From Sphingobacterium bambusae (lineage in GTDB: Bacteria; Bacteroidota; Bacteroidia; Sphingobacteriales; Sphingobacteriaceae): a stretch of 64,000 nucleotides of DNA. Positions 9,279 to 18,684 of the stretch are shown here, piece by piece. The notes under the pieces were generated by a model. The model was given only the letters and a program-made list of their open reading frames with translations. It was not told where the DNA came from and searched no databases. The stretch covers positions 3,162,001 through 3,226,000 of the forward strand of contig NZ_CP138332.1 of assembly GCF_033955345.1 (NCBI RefSeq), written 5' to 3'. Each line of letters opens with the position of its first letter. Within the stretch, counting starts at the first letter, position 1. A program made the position numbers and the translations under genes.

Positions 9279-10784
9279 ATGAAAAGAAAATTGATATACA
9301 TATGCTTGAGCTATTGCAGCTTGCTACTACTATCTTGTGGTAAAAACTTCTTGGATATTACGCAGATCGATAAGCTTACGGGAAATAATTACTGGACTTC
9401 AAAAAATGACGTGGAACAGTACTTGGGCGGAATCTATGGAAGCTTCCGTGCAGCAACGATGAGTAATATTTTTTTTCCGGCAAGCGGGGATCTTCGCTGT
9501 GCGCCGATTATTCGTACGAGTGCGACGGCAGGGGAGGGAAGAGATTATCTTTCTTTTTTACGTACCAATAATCTTAATGCCATCTTCGCACGATTGGATG
9601 ACTTCTCTTATTTTGGTTTCGACCAGATCACGAAATGGAATACGTTTTACAAGATGGTACAGAATGCGAATATCCTGTACTATGAGCTTGAAAATCGGGA
9701 AATGCCATTTCTTTCTGAAGCCGATGTGAGTAGATATAAAGCTGAAGCGGTTTTCCTGCGGTCTTTGGCTTATTTCTTTATGGTACGCATCTATGGTGAT
9801 GTACCATTTTATACGACGGTCAACACCGATCCACTGCCGCGCACGAATATGCTGACCGTGCTGGAAAATATTTCGACAGACTTGGATGCGCATTATCAAG
9901 ATCTTCCATGGACCTTTGATGATCCATCTATCGTCGCTGTTCGTGCGATGCGTGGAAGTGCGATCGTGCTAAATATGCACATTAACATGTGGATCGCGGG
10001 ATTTACGACGGCTGATAAATCTGCGAACTACAGAAAAGTTGCTGAACTAGGACGCGAGATCATGGAAGAAAATAATGGTGCCTATGAGCTTTTGCCCTTA
10101 TCCCGCACACGGGAGATATTTAAGGGTCGAACCAGAGAGGGATTATTTGAAATCGTACAAAACTATAATTTCGGGGAGACATTCCACCTCTCTGCATCCT
10201 TTTCGGATTATGTATTACGTGCACCGAATAAAGTGACGCCAAATTCATACATCTATTACGAATCGCGCTTTTTCGAGAAACTATATCCCGCTGCACAACA
10301 AGATCTTCGGAAAGTGTATTGGTTTGACGAGTATATCTATAATACGACGGGGCTTTTTCAATGCTTAAAATTTTTGAACGTGTTTATGGAAGAAGGAGAG
10401 GATGCGAATCCGGATGATAATCAGATGGTTTTTCGCTATGTGGACGCCATTTTACTACGGGCAGAGGCTTTGGCAGAGCTGAATAGCGACGTGGAAGCGC
10501 GCGAGGTGGTCAATGTGGTACGTCGAAGAGCACAGGCTCCCAATATTACTGACGAAGGTGACGATCTGAAAGATGCAATATGGTGGGAACGCGCAAGGGA
10601 GCTCTTCGGTGAAGGAAATTTCTATTATGACTTGGTTCGTACCGGCAAGGTTATCAACTCGGAATACACAACGGCTCCAATGAGTGTGGCAGCCTATAGG
10701 AATGGTGGATGGACTTGGCCGATAGATGCTGCGGCATTGGCGAACAATCCTTTTATGCAATTAAATAATTTTTGGACAAACTAA
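9279..10784 (+). CDS. SusD/RagB-family lipoprotein (second of the operon)
   Basis: A 501-aa SusD homologue paired with the receptor ending 5 bp upstream. The signal peptide ends in SLLLLSC with the lipid Cys at residue 20, then GKNFLDI. SusD hallmarks are YKAEAVFLRSLAYFFMVRIY (core TPR), ADAILLRAEALAELN-like residues late in the protein, ARELFGEGNFYYDLVRTG, and the C-terminal WTWPIDAAALANNPFMQ segment. The stop codon TAA overlaps the next gene's ATG by one base. Confidence 0.95.
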   Translation: MKRKLIYICLSYCSLLLLSCGKNFLDITQIDKLTGNNYWTSKNDVEQYLGGIYGSFRAATMSNIFFPASGDLRCAPIIRTSATAGEGRDYLSFLRTNNLNAIFARLDDFSYFGFDQITKWNTFYKMVQNANILYYELENREMPFLSEADVSRYKAEAVFLRSLAYFFMVRIYGDVPFYTTVNTDPLPRTNMLTVLENISTDLDAHYQDLPWTFDDPSIVAVRAMRGSAIVLNMHINMWIAGFTTADKSANYRKVAELGREIMEENNGAYELLPLSRTREIFKGRTREGLFEIVQNYNFGETFHLSASFSDYVLRAPNKVTPNSYIYYESRFFEKLYPAAQQDLRKVYWFDEYIYNTTGLFQCLKFLNVFMEEGEDANPDDNQMVFRYVDAILLRAEALAELNSDVEAREVVNVVRRRAQAPNITDEGDDLKDAIWWERARELFGEGNFYYDLVRTGKVINSEYTTAPMSVAAYRNGGWTWPIDAAALANNPFMQLNNFWTN

Positions 10785-11542
10785 TGCGATCTGTGATGAA
10801 ATGTTTTGTTAGTATCTGTTGTTTGGTATTGGTTGGAATAGTGTTCTTTTCGGCTTGTCAGAAGGAATATTATGATGAATCGGGCACGCATGATGCCCAT
10901 TTCGGAGGCTCCATATGGGAATATCTAGAAACGAGACCCGAGCTTTTTGATACTTTACAGGTAGCCTTGCAGATTGCTGGGCTGGATCAAGTATTGCAGA
11001 GGGAGCATGTGACGTTTTTTGCGCCGACAGATCAATGTGTACTCAAATCTGTTTGGGCTTTGAATGCATATCTCTACGAAAGCGGTCAAGATACGATTAC
11101 CTCCTTGCGTCAGGTAGACCCCAGTGTATGGCGTAAATTTTTCAGTCGGTATATCCTTAAGGGAACATATCTTGCCAAAGACTTTCCGCAGTTGGACACG
11201 CTGAACCTCTCCGCATTTCCAGGACAGGGATATGTAACCTATGAAAATGACGATATGAATATCGGTGTGCTTTACAATGATGCGGTTACCAAAAATTCTG
11301 ATGGTACGGATCAAGTCATAAAATATGCGGGTTATAGACAGTTGTATCTTAATTATCCGTTTTCGAGGGGGAACAATACTGGGGTAAGTTACATACCATT
11401 TATTACAGCTCCAGTTGCTACGTCAGATATTCAGCCTGCTAATGGCGCTTTACATGTGCTTCAATTCTCTAAGCATGCCTTCGGATTTCTCTCCTATTTA
11501 TTTGTGCAGGAAGCCTTAGCCAAGGGAATCACAACGAATTAA
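10784..11542 (+). CDS. FAS1 (fasciclin)-domain lipoprotein (second of the operon)
   Basis: A 252-aa lipoprotein, parallel in position to the FAS1 gene of the first SusCD module. The ATG at 10784 overlaps the SusD stop (TAATG) and gives signal peptide and lipobox FFSACQKEY; an ATG at 10796 is also possible. FAS1-like features are WEYLETRPELFDTLQVALQI, VTFFAPTDQCV (strong FAS1 motif), FFSRYILKGTYL and NGALHVLQFSKHAFG. Probably a surface adhesion or ligand-binding component; no enzymatic motif is visible. Confidence 0.85.
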   Translation: MRSVMKCFVSICCLVLVGIVFFSACQKEYYDESGTHDAHFGGSIWEYLETRPELFDTLQVALQIAGLDQVLQREHVTFFAPTDQCVLKSVWALNAYLYESGQDTITSLRQVDPSVWRKFFSRYILKGTYLAKDFPQLDTLNLSAFPGQGYVTYENDDMNIGVLYNDAVTKNSDGTDQVIKYAGYRQLYLNYPFSRGNNTGVSYIPFITAPVATSDIQPANGALHVLQFSKHAFGFLSYLFVQEALAKGITTN

Positions 11543-11548
11543 AACCTC

Positions 11549-13132
11549 ATGATTATGAAAAGACTTGATATGAAGATTATTTGTTTATCCTTTATTCTTT
11601 TTCTGTTGACAGCTTGCAGTAAAGATTTGATGGTAGGAGAAGATCCATATAGCGGAGGTAAGGGGTCCTTGGGCATCGGTTTTATTAGCAATTACCCAAC
11701 TCCTGAAGTAGCGAAACCGGGAGAATTGGTAGAATTTCAGGTGAAAGGACTTCGTCCATACGTTGGTAACCTAGATTTTTTCGTCAATAATACGCCAATG
11801 GAAGTCGTGTCGGCAGAAGATTCACTCGTTGTCGTCCGTGTGCCGATGCAGATTTCTTCTGGAGATGCAAAAATAGTGGTTGAAAACCAAGTGTTTTATG
11901 GCCCACGCCTACAGATTCAGGGAAATGTGTCGTTCGATGCCAACTATGGAATTGTAAACGGATTTAATGGCTTTGTAAGCGACTTTATTCCCAATGCGGG
12001 CGGTTACATCGTGGTTGGTGCTTTCACGAATTTTGAAGAACAAGCGAATAACGAAACGACTTTCATTCGTGGTATACACTTTATTGATGCAAACGGTAGA
12101 AGTTCATCTGCTATGACTTTTGGAAAAGGTGCTTATAATATAAATTCAATAGCGCGGATGAGCAGCGGTTCGTTTGTTGTTGGAGGCGCAATATCTTCGT
12201 TCAATGATCGGGAAGTTTATGGCATTGCAAAGCTGCTGCCTTCAGGTCGATTGGATACAACCGTGGTCGATGTGATTAACACCACGGAGTTTCCGCAGAA
12301 TAGTCTTGACACCGTTTCTTCATTTAACGGTGGAGTGACGGGAGGATCGGTGCTGAAAGTTTTTGGTGTCGCTGATGATAAGGTAATTGCCGTAGGTAAT
12401 TTTACGAGACACTTGAAGATCGACTATACCTATTCTTCGCGCGAAACACGGCGGCCTATTCTCACTTCTGCCCGTAACGTCATGCGATTAAAGTCGGATG
12501 GAACGTTAGATTCTACATATAGCTATAATCATGAGGGGGCTAATGGCGCCATTGCTGATGCCGTACAAATGGCAGATAATAAGATCGTATTAGTCGGTGC
12601 TTTTTCGCAGTTCAACGGTAAGGCTGCTCCTGGAATTGTGCGGTTGAATGTCGACGGGACAGTGGACGAAGGATTTTCGGTTGGAAGTGGCGCCTCGCGG
12701 ATCCAATCGATAACCTACAATCCACAAGTGAGGAAATTTGTGGTGGCGGGCAATTTCTCGACGTTTAACGGTACAGCGGCCAATGGCGTTGCCGTATTAA
12801 ATGAAAACGGTTCTAAAGATGATGGGTTTGTTCTCGGGGATATCGGAGCTGGTGTACCTACCTATGGCTATGTATTGAACAACGGCAAGGTGCTGTTAGA
12901 CGGAACTTTCGACACCTATAACGGTGTGCCGCGATCCAATCTTCTTGTGTTGGAAGCTAATGGTTCTATGCTGCAATTGTACAATTCCTTTTCTCCTTTC
13001 TCAGGAGCACTCTACAAGGTTGTTGAAACGACATCGTCCCTTGGAAATCCAGCTCTGCTGCTTGGAGGAGCAATTTTCGGATTCGATGGGCATAGGGCAG
13101 GAAGACTTGTGAGGATAGAGATAAAAAACTAA
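11549..13132 (+). CDS. DUF5008-like / delta-60 repeat lipoprotein
   Basis: A 527-aa lipoprotein (lipobox LFLLTACSKDL). Residues about 45-130 look like an IPT/TIG or DUF5008 Ig-like domain (ISNYPTPEVAKPGELVEFQV, VVRVPMQISSGDAKIVV). The rest carries repeated units of the delta-60 type: GRLDTTVVD, GTLDSTYSYN, GTVDEGFSVG and GSKDDGFVLG, each followed by a stretch such as KIVLVGAFSQFNGKAAPGIVRLN or KFVVAGNFSTFNGTAANGVAVLN. These predict a beta-propeller-like or solenoid surface domain. It sits where SusE/F proteins usually sit. The DUF5008 name is from memory; the repeats are seen directly. No catalytic motif was found. Confidence 0.75.
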   Translation: MIMKRLDMKIICLSFILFLLTACSKDLMVGEDPYSGGKGSLGIGFISNYPTPEVAKPGELVEFQVKGLRPYVGNLDFFVNNTPMEVVSAEDSLVVVRVPMQISSGDAKIVVENQVFYGPRLQIQGNVSFDANYGIVNGFNGFVSDFIPNAGGYIVVGAFTNFEEQANNETTFIRGIHFIDANGRSSSAMTFGKGAYNINSIARMSSGSFVVGGAISSFNDREVYGIAKLLPSGRLDTTVVDVINTTEFPQNSLDTVSSFNGGVTGGSVLKVFGVADDKVIAVGNFTRHLKIDYTYSSRETRRPILTSARNVMRLKSDGTLDSTYSYNHEGANGAIADAVQMADNKIVLVGAFSQFNGKAAPGIVRLNVDGTVDEGFSVGSGASRIQSITYNPQVRKFVVAGNFSTFNGTAANGVAVLNENGSKDDGFVLGDIGAGVPTYGYVLNNGKVLLDGTFDTYNGVPRSNLLVLEANGSMLQLYNSFSPFSGALYKVVETTSSLGNPALLLGGAIFGFDGHRAGRLVRIEIKN

Positions 13133-13151
13133 GCATTAAAACGTATTGACC

Positions 13152-14867
13152 ATGATAAATTTTAGCAGATATTTTAGTGTGATTTTAGTAGGAGCGATCA
13201 TCTTGGTTGGGCTAGACAGCTGTAATAAGGGGTTCCCGAATTTATTGGAGGAATACGGGGAGGCTCAAGATCCGGCACCCGTGAGAGACAAAGTGTTGCT
13301 GATCGTTGTCGAAAGCCTAAGCGGGCCCGCTGTGCAGCGGTTGGAGCCTACAAACTTGACATTAATGGGGCGTAATGCCTTGGTTACCTACGGTGGTCTA
13401 ACGGATGCATCTACCAGTTTTGAGGTGACCAGCGAATCCGTATGGGCATCATTACTTACCGGGGTTGATGGAGCAAAAAATGGCGTGACGGGGACAGATA
13501 TTAGCTTGTTGAACAAAGCGATGTATCCGACGATCATTTCAAGACTGGCAGACCTTAATGAAGCGCGATCTTCCACATTCTATACCAGCTCTCAGCAATA
13601 TGCTGCGGTTCTCGGAGAGGATGCCGCTGATATCGTTATAGAGGCTGATGATGACCAATTACTGGCGAAAGCAACGATTGGACTAGAGACAGATAGTGCC
13701 GATTTGCAGGTGTTGCAATTGTCAGCTTTAGCGCAAGTTAGCGAAGACGCTACGTCTGCTTCCTATGCTCAAGCATTAGAAAAAATCGACCTGCAAATCA
13801 TGACGTTAGTAGATGCTGTGAAAGCACGCACGACATATAACAATGAAAATTGGTTGATCGTCATTACCTCTGCAAAAGGAGGAATGTATGAAAAAGATGA
13901 GGTTGATTACACAGCTTTTGGAGACCCTGAGCGTGAGACGTATTGTATGTTCTATTCACCACGATTCTCGACGAAAGTAACGCCAAGACCTAGTGCAAAC
14001 GATGTGCCTTTCTCAGGAAATGCTGTTCGTTACACCTATGGTGGTGGAAATCAAGTTGTCGGTAAATTGAGCGACGTATCGAAGCTCAATATGGGTGCAG
14101 CAGAAGACTGGACGATAAACCTATTTTTGCGCTACAATACTGCTGGCTCCTTTTACTATTATCCTTCGTTTTTCTCCAAACGTGCGCAGGGTTTTTCCGG
14201 TCCGGGTTGGAATATGTTTTTAGAAGGGGATTACTGGGGCTTCAATAGTTCGGTAGCTGGGCAGGTTTTTGGAAAAGTGATTAATGATGGACAATGGCAT
14301 GCTTTGACCGTGGTGATTCGGCGTAGTGGAGCGACAGATTCGGTCTTTACTTATACCGATGGATTGGCAGAATCATCGCGGGAGGTAAGGGCTAGTGTAA
14401 ATACCAGTTCTTTAAACAATAATGCTCCACTTACATTGGGATATATCGCGGGAGATGGAAACACTGATTGTGATTTATCTATCGCGAATGTACAGATCTA
14501 TAATAAGGCCTTCACTCCTGCAGAGGTGCGGCAATACACAGGCATCGTGGACGTTGGTGAAAGCCACCCATTCTGGTCTGACTTAGAGGGGTATTGGCCT
14601 TGTTATTCCGACGTGAATACGACGACTTTGACAGATAAAACAGGTAATGCTGGCAACTTCCGTCTGCAGGGACCGACAAGTTGGATTAGCTTTAATGAAC
14701 TGGTTGCCTTCTTCCAACCCCCAATTTCGGACTCTTTCTATCGAATGGTTCCCAACGCGGTGGATGTTCCTTTTGTAATTTACCAATGGTTGGGCGTGAG
14801 TGTGGAACAAGCTTGGGGTATAGACGGAAAGAGTTGGAGTCCAAATTATAGTCAAGTTCGAAATTAA
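13152..14867 (+). CDS. Alkaline-phosphatase-superfamily-like + LamG lipoprotein, probably catalytically dead
   Basis: A 571-aa lipoprotein (LVGLDSCNKGF). Residues about 45-280 resemble an alkaline-phosphatase/phosphodiesterase fold (KVLLIVVES, VWASLLTGVDGAKNGVTG, WLIVITSAKGG). The first metal Asp is Glu54 and the usual Asp-His before Gly-Gly is Ala241-Lys242, so hydrolysis is doubtful. Residues about 290-480 form a LamG/concanavalin-like jelly roll (DWTINLFLRY, NDGQWHALTVVIRR, IANVQIYNKAFTPAEVRQY). The C-terminal tail (VIYQWLGVSVEQAWGIDGKS) recalls DUF4983, tentatively. The ATG at 13152 is preferred to an upstream TTG because it begins a clean signal peptide. It is paralogous to the gene at 16906; the M60 peptidase lies between them. 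Confidence 0.75.
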   Translation: MINFSRYFSVILVGAIILVGLDSCNKGFPNLLEEYGEAQDPAPVRDKVLLIVVESLSGPAVQRLEPTNLTLMGRNALVTYGGLTDASTSFEVTSESVWASLLTGVDGAKNGVTGTDISLLNKAMYPTIISRLADLNEARSSTFYTSSQQYAAVLGEDAADIVIEADDDQLLAKATIGLETDSADLQVLQLSALAQVSEDATSASYAQALEKIDLQIMTLVDAVKARTTYNNENWLIVITSAKGGMYEKDEVDYTAFGDPERETYCMFYSPRFSTKVTPRPSANDVPFSGNAVRYTYGGGNQVVGKLSDVSKLNMGAAEDWTINLFLRYNTAGSFYYYPSFFSKRAQGFSGPGWNMFLEGDYWGFNSSVAGQVFGKVINDGQWHALTVVIRRSGATDSVFTYTDGLAESSREVRASVNTSSLNNNAPLTLGYIAGDGNTDCDLSIANVQIYNKAFTPAEVRQYTGIVDVGESHPFWSDLEGYWPCYSDVNTTTLTDKTGNAGNFRLQGPTSWISFNELVAFFQPPISDSFYRMVPNAVDVPFVIYQWLGVSVEQAWGIDGKSWSPNYSQVRN

Positions 14868-14887
14868 CGATTTTAACAGAGAGGGTT

Positions 14888-16894
14888 ATGAAAAGATATG
14901 TAATGCTTTTGGGAGGTTATATTGCAGCAGTTTTGCTGTGCGCCTCCTGTGGTAAGTATAATTTTGATTTCAAAGACGGTTATCAGGACGGCGATTCGGT
15001 AGCTTCCGATATTTTGACGGATACGACCATGTTTGTCGCCGACAAAAGTATGTACACAAAGGCAAGAATCTATCCCGGCCTTGTGGGGGATGCTGTTGCT
15101 CGATTCAAACAGGATACTGTAATTGCACTCGATTTGCCGGATATATATATATCTGCGGATGCTTACAAAGTTCAAAGTGCGCCCGTTCCCTTCTATAGCA
15201 CAGGTTTATATGCGCCTGCGGGGGAGGTTATTAGGATCACTGTTCCGCAGGGGATATCCGGTCTAATGGTGCAAGTGGGGGCTCATACAGACAACATTAC
15301 CGGTAAGGACGCGCCTCGTCGTGAGGCTATAATTTACACAAGAAAAGAACTTTTTCCCGGGGTTAATTATGTGAAAAACCTCTTTGGTGGAACGATTTGG
15401 ATATTCAATAGTGTTGCAAAGACCGAAGCTGTATCTCTTGCCTTCGCAGGGGCAGTGAGGTCTTCTGACTTTATACTTGGCAAATCCAATCTCGTCGACT
15501 GGCAACGCGACGTGTTGGCCAATGATGTGCCCTGGTTGGAGCTCCGTGCCAATCGGACCATTTTTACCGTGCCACGTTCACTCATTGTCCGTTTTATTCA
15601 ACAAGGGCGTGCCAATGGGGTGGAAGAGGCTCTGCAACTTTGGGACAAAACCTATGAAGACGACTACTATAAGTGGATGGGACTTACACCAACAGCCTCT
15701 CAGCCCTTCAATGCTTACCCGCAACTTCCAGAACGAGCAGTTATGGATATACATCCTTCCGCAGGTTATGCCCATTCCGGAAATCCATGGGTGATGCAGG
15801 AGGATGAATACTGGCTGGACGAGCTGATTAACCCACAGACTGTGCGGAGGGGAACTTCTTGGGGTACCTATCATGAGGTTGGACACAACTACCAGCAGGT
15901 GCGCTCATGGAGTTGGTCTGATTTGGGGGAAACGACGAATAATCTGTTTGTCTTCAATGCAGCACGGAACCGTGGAGTTACCCAACGCATAGGTTTCCAT
16001 CCGGCACTTGCCGAAATGATTCCCGCAGCGCTGGCTTTCGCTGATGGTTCTGGTGCAAAGAATTTTTCGGCTCTTCCCGCTGCAGTTGCCGATGGCGCAC
16101 CATTTTTTCGGTTGACCCCGTTCTTGCAAATTTTTGATAAAGTGAAGGGTAAAAATGGAGAATCGGGATGGGACTTCATGCCTTACATTTACTCACGCTC
16201 TAGAAATGAGGATATTACCCTTGCGTTGGACCAAGCAAAAAAAGATTATTTCTACAGACAGCTATGTCATTTCGCTGGTCGGGATTACCAACGCTTTTTT
16301 ACGGCTTGGGGTATTGCCATATCGGGTTCTGCCAAACGTGAAATACGAAACCTTTATCCGCCGATGGAAACAGCTGTTTGGCAATATAATCCATTGACTT
16401 TCTCGGGTGGTGATGGCGCTGTTGCTCCGAAATATGATCTTCCAGGAGGTACATTTGAATTTACGTCTAATGCAGCGACGGCGGCAGGTGAAAGTATTGG
16501 ATCCTTTGCCGCTTTGATTGATGGCAATCCTTCAACCTATTGGCATACTTGCTACAATGGATGTTCACCTGCTACAACCCTACCTGTTAACATTTATATG
16601 GACATGAAGGATGTGACTGCTTTTAAAGGCTTTTACATACAAAACAGACAGGGAAATACTTACCAACCTCGGGTTAATGTATACATAAGCAACGATAGGT
16701 CGAATTGGACAAAAATGGGAGAGTATGAGCTGGCAAAGAGCAGCGAATCTGCTGCGCAGCGTAATGTACGACGGGAGTTTGCATTCCCGAACATAGTGGA
16801 GTCTCGCTATGTCCGCTTTGAATTTGCACAGACAAATCTAGGTGGAGAGGTGCATGTCGCCTTGGCTGAGCTTGGGGTGTTTTACGATATTTAA
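14888..16894 (+). CDS. M60-family (enhancin-like) metallopeptidase with C-terminal F5/8 type C domain, lipoprotein
   Basis: A 668-aa surface lipoprotein (lipobox VLLCASC). The catalytic signature is HEVGHNYQ with His329, Glu330, His333 and a downstream Glu348 in the GETTNNLF stretch, the HExxH-E gluzincin pattern of peptidase M60. M60/M60-like enzymes are known to cleave mucins and other O-glycoproteins, some requiring the glycan for recognition. Upstream residues include an Ig-like region with TGLYAPAGEVIRITVP, a known M60 N-flank feature. Residues about 520-668 form a discoidin/F5-8C (CBM32-like) domain (LIDGNPSTYWHT, VNVYISNDRSNWTKMGEY, RYVRFEF). Together they predict an anchored protease acting on glycoproteins captured by the neighbouring SusCD systems. 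Confidence 0.9.
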   Translation: MKRYVMLLGGYIAAVLLCASCGKYNFDFKDGYQDGDSVASDILTDTTMFVADKSMYTKARIYPGLVGDAVARFKQDTVIALDLPDIYISADAYKVQSAPVPFYSTGLYAPAGEVIRITVPQGISGLMVQVGAHTDNITGKDAPRREAIIYTRKELFPGVNYVKNLFGGTIWIFNSVAKTEAVSLAFAGAVRSSDFILGKSNLVDWQRDVLANDVPWLELRANRTIFTVPRSLIVRFIQQGRANGVEEALQLWDKTYEDDYYKWMGLTPTASQPFNAYPQLPERAVMDIHPSAGYAHSGNPWVMQEDEYWLDELINPQTVRRGTSWGTYHEVGHNYQQVRSWSWSDLGETTNNLFVFNAARNRGVTQRIGFHPALAEMIPAALAFADGSGAKNFSALPAAVADGAPFFRLTPFLQIFDKVKGKNGESGWDFMPYIYSRSRNEDITLALDQAKKDYFYRQLCHFAGRDYQRFFTAWGIAISGSAKREIRNLYPPMETAVWQYNPLTFSGGDGAVAPKYDLPGGTFEFTSNAATAAGESIGSFAALIDGNPSTYWHTCYNGCSPATTLPVNIYMDMKDVTAFKGFYIQNRQGNTYQPRVNVYISNDRSNWTKMGEYELAKSSESAAQRNVRREFAFPNIVESRYVRFEFAQTNLGGEVHVALAELGVFYDI

Positions 16895-16905
16895 AGCGAA
16901 GGATT

Positions 16906-18672
16906 ATGAAAATAAAAATCTTAAATAAACCGTGTTTGATGGTTATGCTCATGTTAGTCTTGGGGCATGTAGCTTGCACAAAATATGAAAATCCGCCCGC
17001 GATTTTTGAAGAACAGGAGGATGGACGAGCTATGGAGATGCGGAGAAAAGTCCTCTTTATCTCGGTGGATGGTGCGGTAGGAACGGTCGTAAAAGAGGTG
17101 ATGCCGACGAATATTGAGGCAATGCTGGCGACTAGTAAGTATACTTTCGATGCGTTGGCAGATGAGAATACTGGCGACGCTGCCAGTTGGATGACGATGA
17201 TGAGTGGCGTCTCTTCTAGCGCGCATCATATTGAGGATGATTCCTTCATCCCAAAGCCGGACGAGAATGACCATCATGCCAATACTGCAGGTTATCCATC
17301 AATGCTATATCGCATGGCTACGTTGGCTCCTAGCTTGCGCACTTATGCCGTTGCTCGCAATGCTGGGATTAGTGATCGGTTATTGGTTAGTGCGAACGAA
17401 AGCCATCAAGCAACTTCCGACGAAGAGGTAAAAGATTTGGCTGTTGGGCTTCTGGATACTAAAATTTCCGATGTCTTGATCCTACAGTTTACCGATGTGC
17501 TGGAGGCGGGAAAAATAGGTGGTTTTTCTGCCGACAACAGTGGTTATGTAGATGCCTTAAATCGAGTGGATGGCTATATTGGAGAGATTTTGGCGGCAAT
17601 GAAAGCTCGTGAAAATTTTGAATTTGAAGATTGGTTGGTTGTCATTACGTCGAACCATGGAGGGATAGAAAATTCCTATGGTGGAGATAGTGCGGAAGAG
17701 CGCAATATATTTGCAGTTTTTCAAAATCCTAGGTTTAGAAGCTTGGAGCTCGTTGCGGACAAGATGGAAGCTTTGCGTTTCTTTGGCTTTTTCGACCCTC
17801 TTCAACCGAGCTATGCTTACTATGGGGCATCTGCTTTTCGAGGTCGAAATAATCCTGTTGATAACGACGCTGAAAAGGTTTATAACGCGGCCTATACGGG
17901 AGAATTAACCGTAGAGGCGAAGATTAAAATGAATGCCGTACAGGGAGGTTATGCATATGCACTCAATACGCCGTTTTTAGGCAAGAATGCGCAGCGGACG
18001 GGTCAAACACCCGGTTGGGCATTTTTTAAGAGTGGCGCGGGACTAACTTTTTATGCCGCTGATGGGGCAACGAAGATCGAAAGTGGAATGGGGACAGTAT
18101 CCTCTGCCGGAGAATGGGCGCATATTACCGCTGTTTTGCTGAAAGTGAACAATGTTCCTACTGCAAAGCTTTATGTCAATGGTGCGTTGGTGGCTTCTCC
18201 TTCAAATGAAAGCCTGAACATGGCTAACCTTGCTTCTTCCACGGGATTGACTTTTGGGTATTTTCCCTACATTTTTAGTGGACTGCCGATAGATATGCAG
18301 ATGTGCGATGTGCATATTTGGAATAAGGCACTATCGGATAGTGAAGTGGCGGAAAACGCAAATCGAATAGGCTTGCCGGCAACTGCGTTGCAGGATAGTC
18401 GTTTGGTGGGATATTGGCCGATGGATGAATTGGTAAATAGTAAGTTTGAGAATCGGGTTTCTGGAAAGCCTGCAGTGGCAGCTCAAGGAGTCACCAGAAA
18501 GATCATTTCTGCCAATGACATGCCTTTTGCCGATCCGAATGCGGTGCTGTTCCAATCGACAGACGTATTTACACAGATTTTTTACTGGATGCAATTGCAA
18601 ACCCAAGACACCTGGAACCTCGAAGGACAGGTTTTTCTTGGCAGATTCGAATCGGAATTTTTAGTTGATTAA
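16906..18672 (+). CDS. Alkaline-phosphatase-superfamily-like + LamG lipoprotein (second paralogue)
   Basis: A 588-aa lipoprotein (LGHVACTKYE) with the same layout as the gene at 13152: a phosphatase-like domain (VLFISVDGAVG with Asp55 kept; SWMTMMSGV; WLVVITSNHGG with Asn250-His251), a LamG-type domain (about 320-490; GEWAHITAVLLKV, MQMCDVHIWNKALSDSEV), and a tail IFYWMQLQTQDTWNLEGQ. It keeps more metal ligands than its paralogue, but the expected Asp before His251 is Asn and the position aligning with the Ser/Thr nucleophile is unclear. Possible roles are a sulfatase/phosphodiesterase-like enzyme or a binding-only surface protein; the sequence does not decide. Confidence 0.75.
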   Translation: MKIKILNKPCLMVMLMLVLGHVACTKYENPPAIFEEQEDGRAMEMRRKVLFISVDGAVGTVVKEVMPTNIEAMLATSKYTFDALADENTGDAASWMTMMSGVSSSAHHIEDDSFIPKPDENDHHANTAGYPSMLYRMATLAPSLRTYAVARNAGISDRLLVSANESHQATSDEEVKDLAVGLLDTKISDVLILQFTDVLEAGKIGGFSADNSGYVDALNRVDGYIGEILAAMKARENFEFEDWLVVITSNHGGIENSYGGDSAEERNIFAVFQNPRFRSLELVADKMEALRFFGFFDPLQPSYAYYGASAFRGRNNPVDNDAEKVYNAAYTGELTVEAKIKMNAVQGGYAYALNTPFLGKNAQRTGQTPGWAFFKSGAGLTFYAADGATKIESGMGTVSSAGEWAHITAVLLKVNNVPTAKLYVNGALVASPSNESLNMANLASSTGLTFGYFPYIFSGLPIDMQMCDVHIWNKALSDSEVAENANRIGLPATALQDSRLVGYWPMDELVNSKFENRVSGKPAVAAQGVTRKIISANDMPFADPNAVLFQSTDVFTQIFYWMQLQTQDTWNLEGQVFLGRFESEFLVD

Positions 18673-18684
18673 CAATAGTTGATT

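Noticed and set aside
15889..16179. Minus-strand frame opposite the M60 gene
   Set aside because: Composition reflects the opposite-strand codons of the M60 gene; no start signal or motif.
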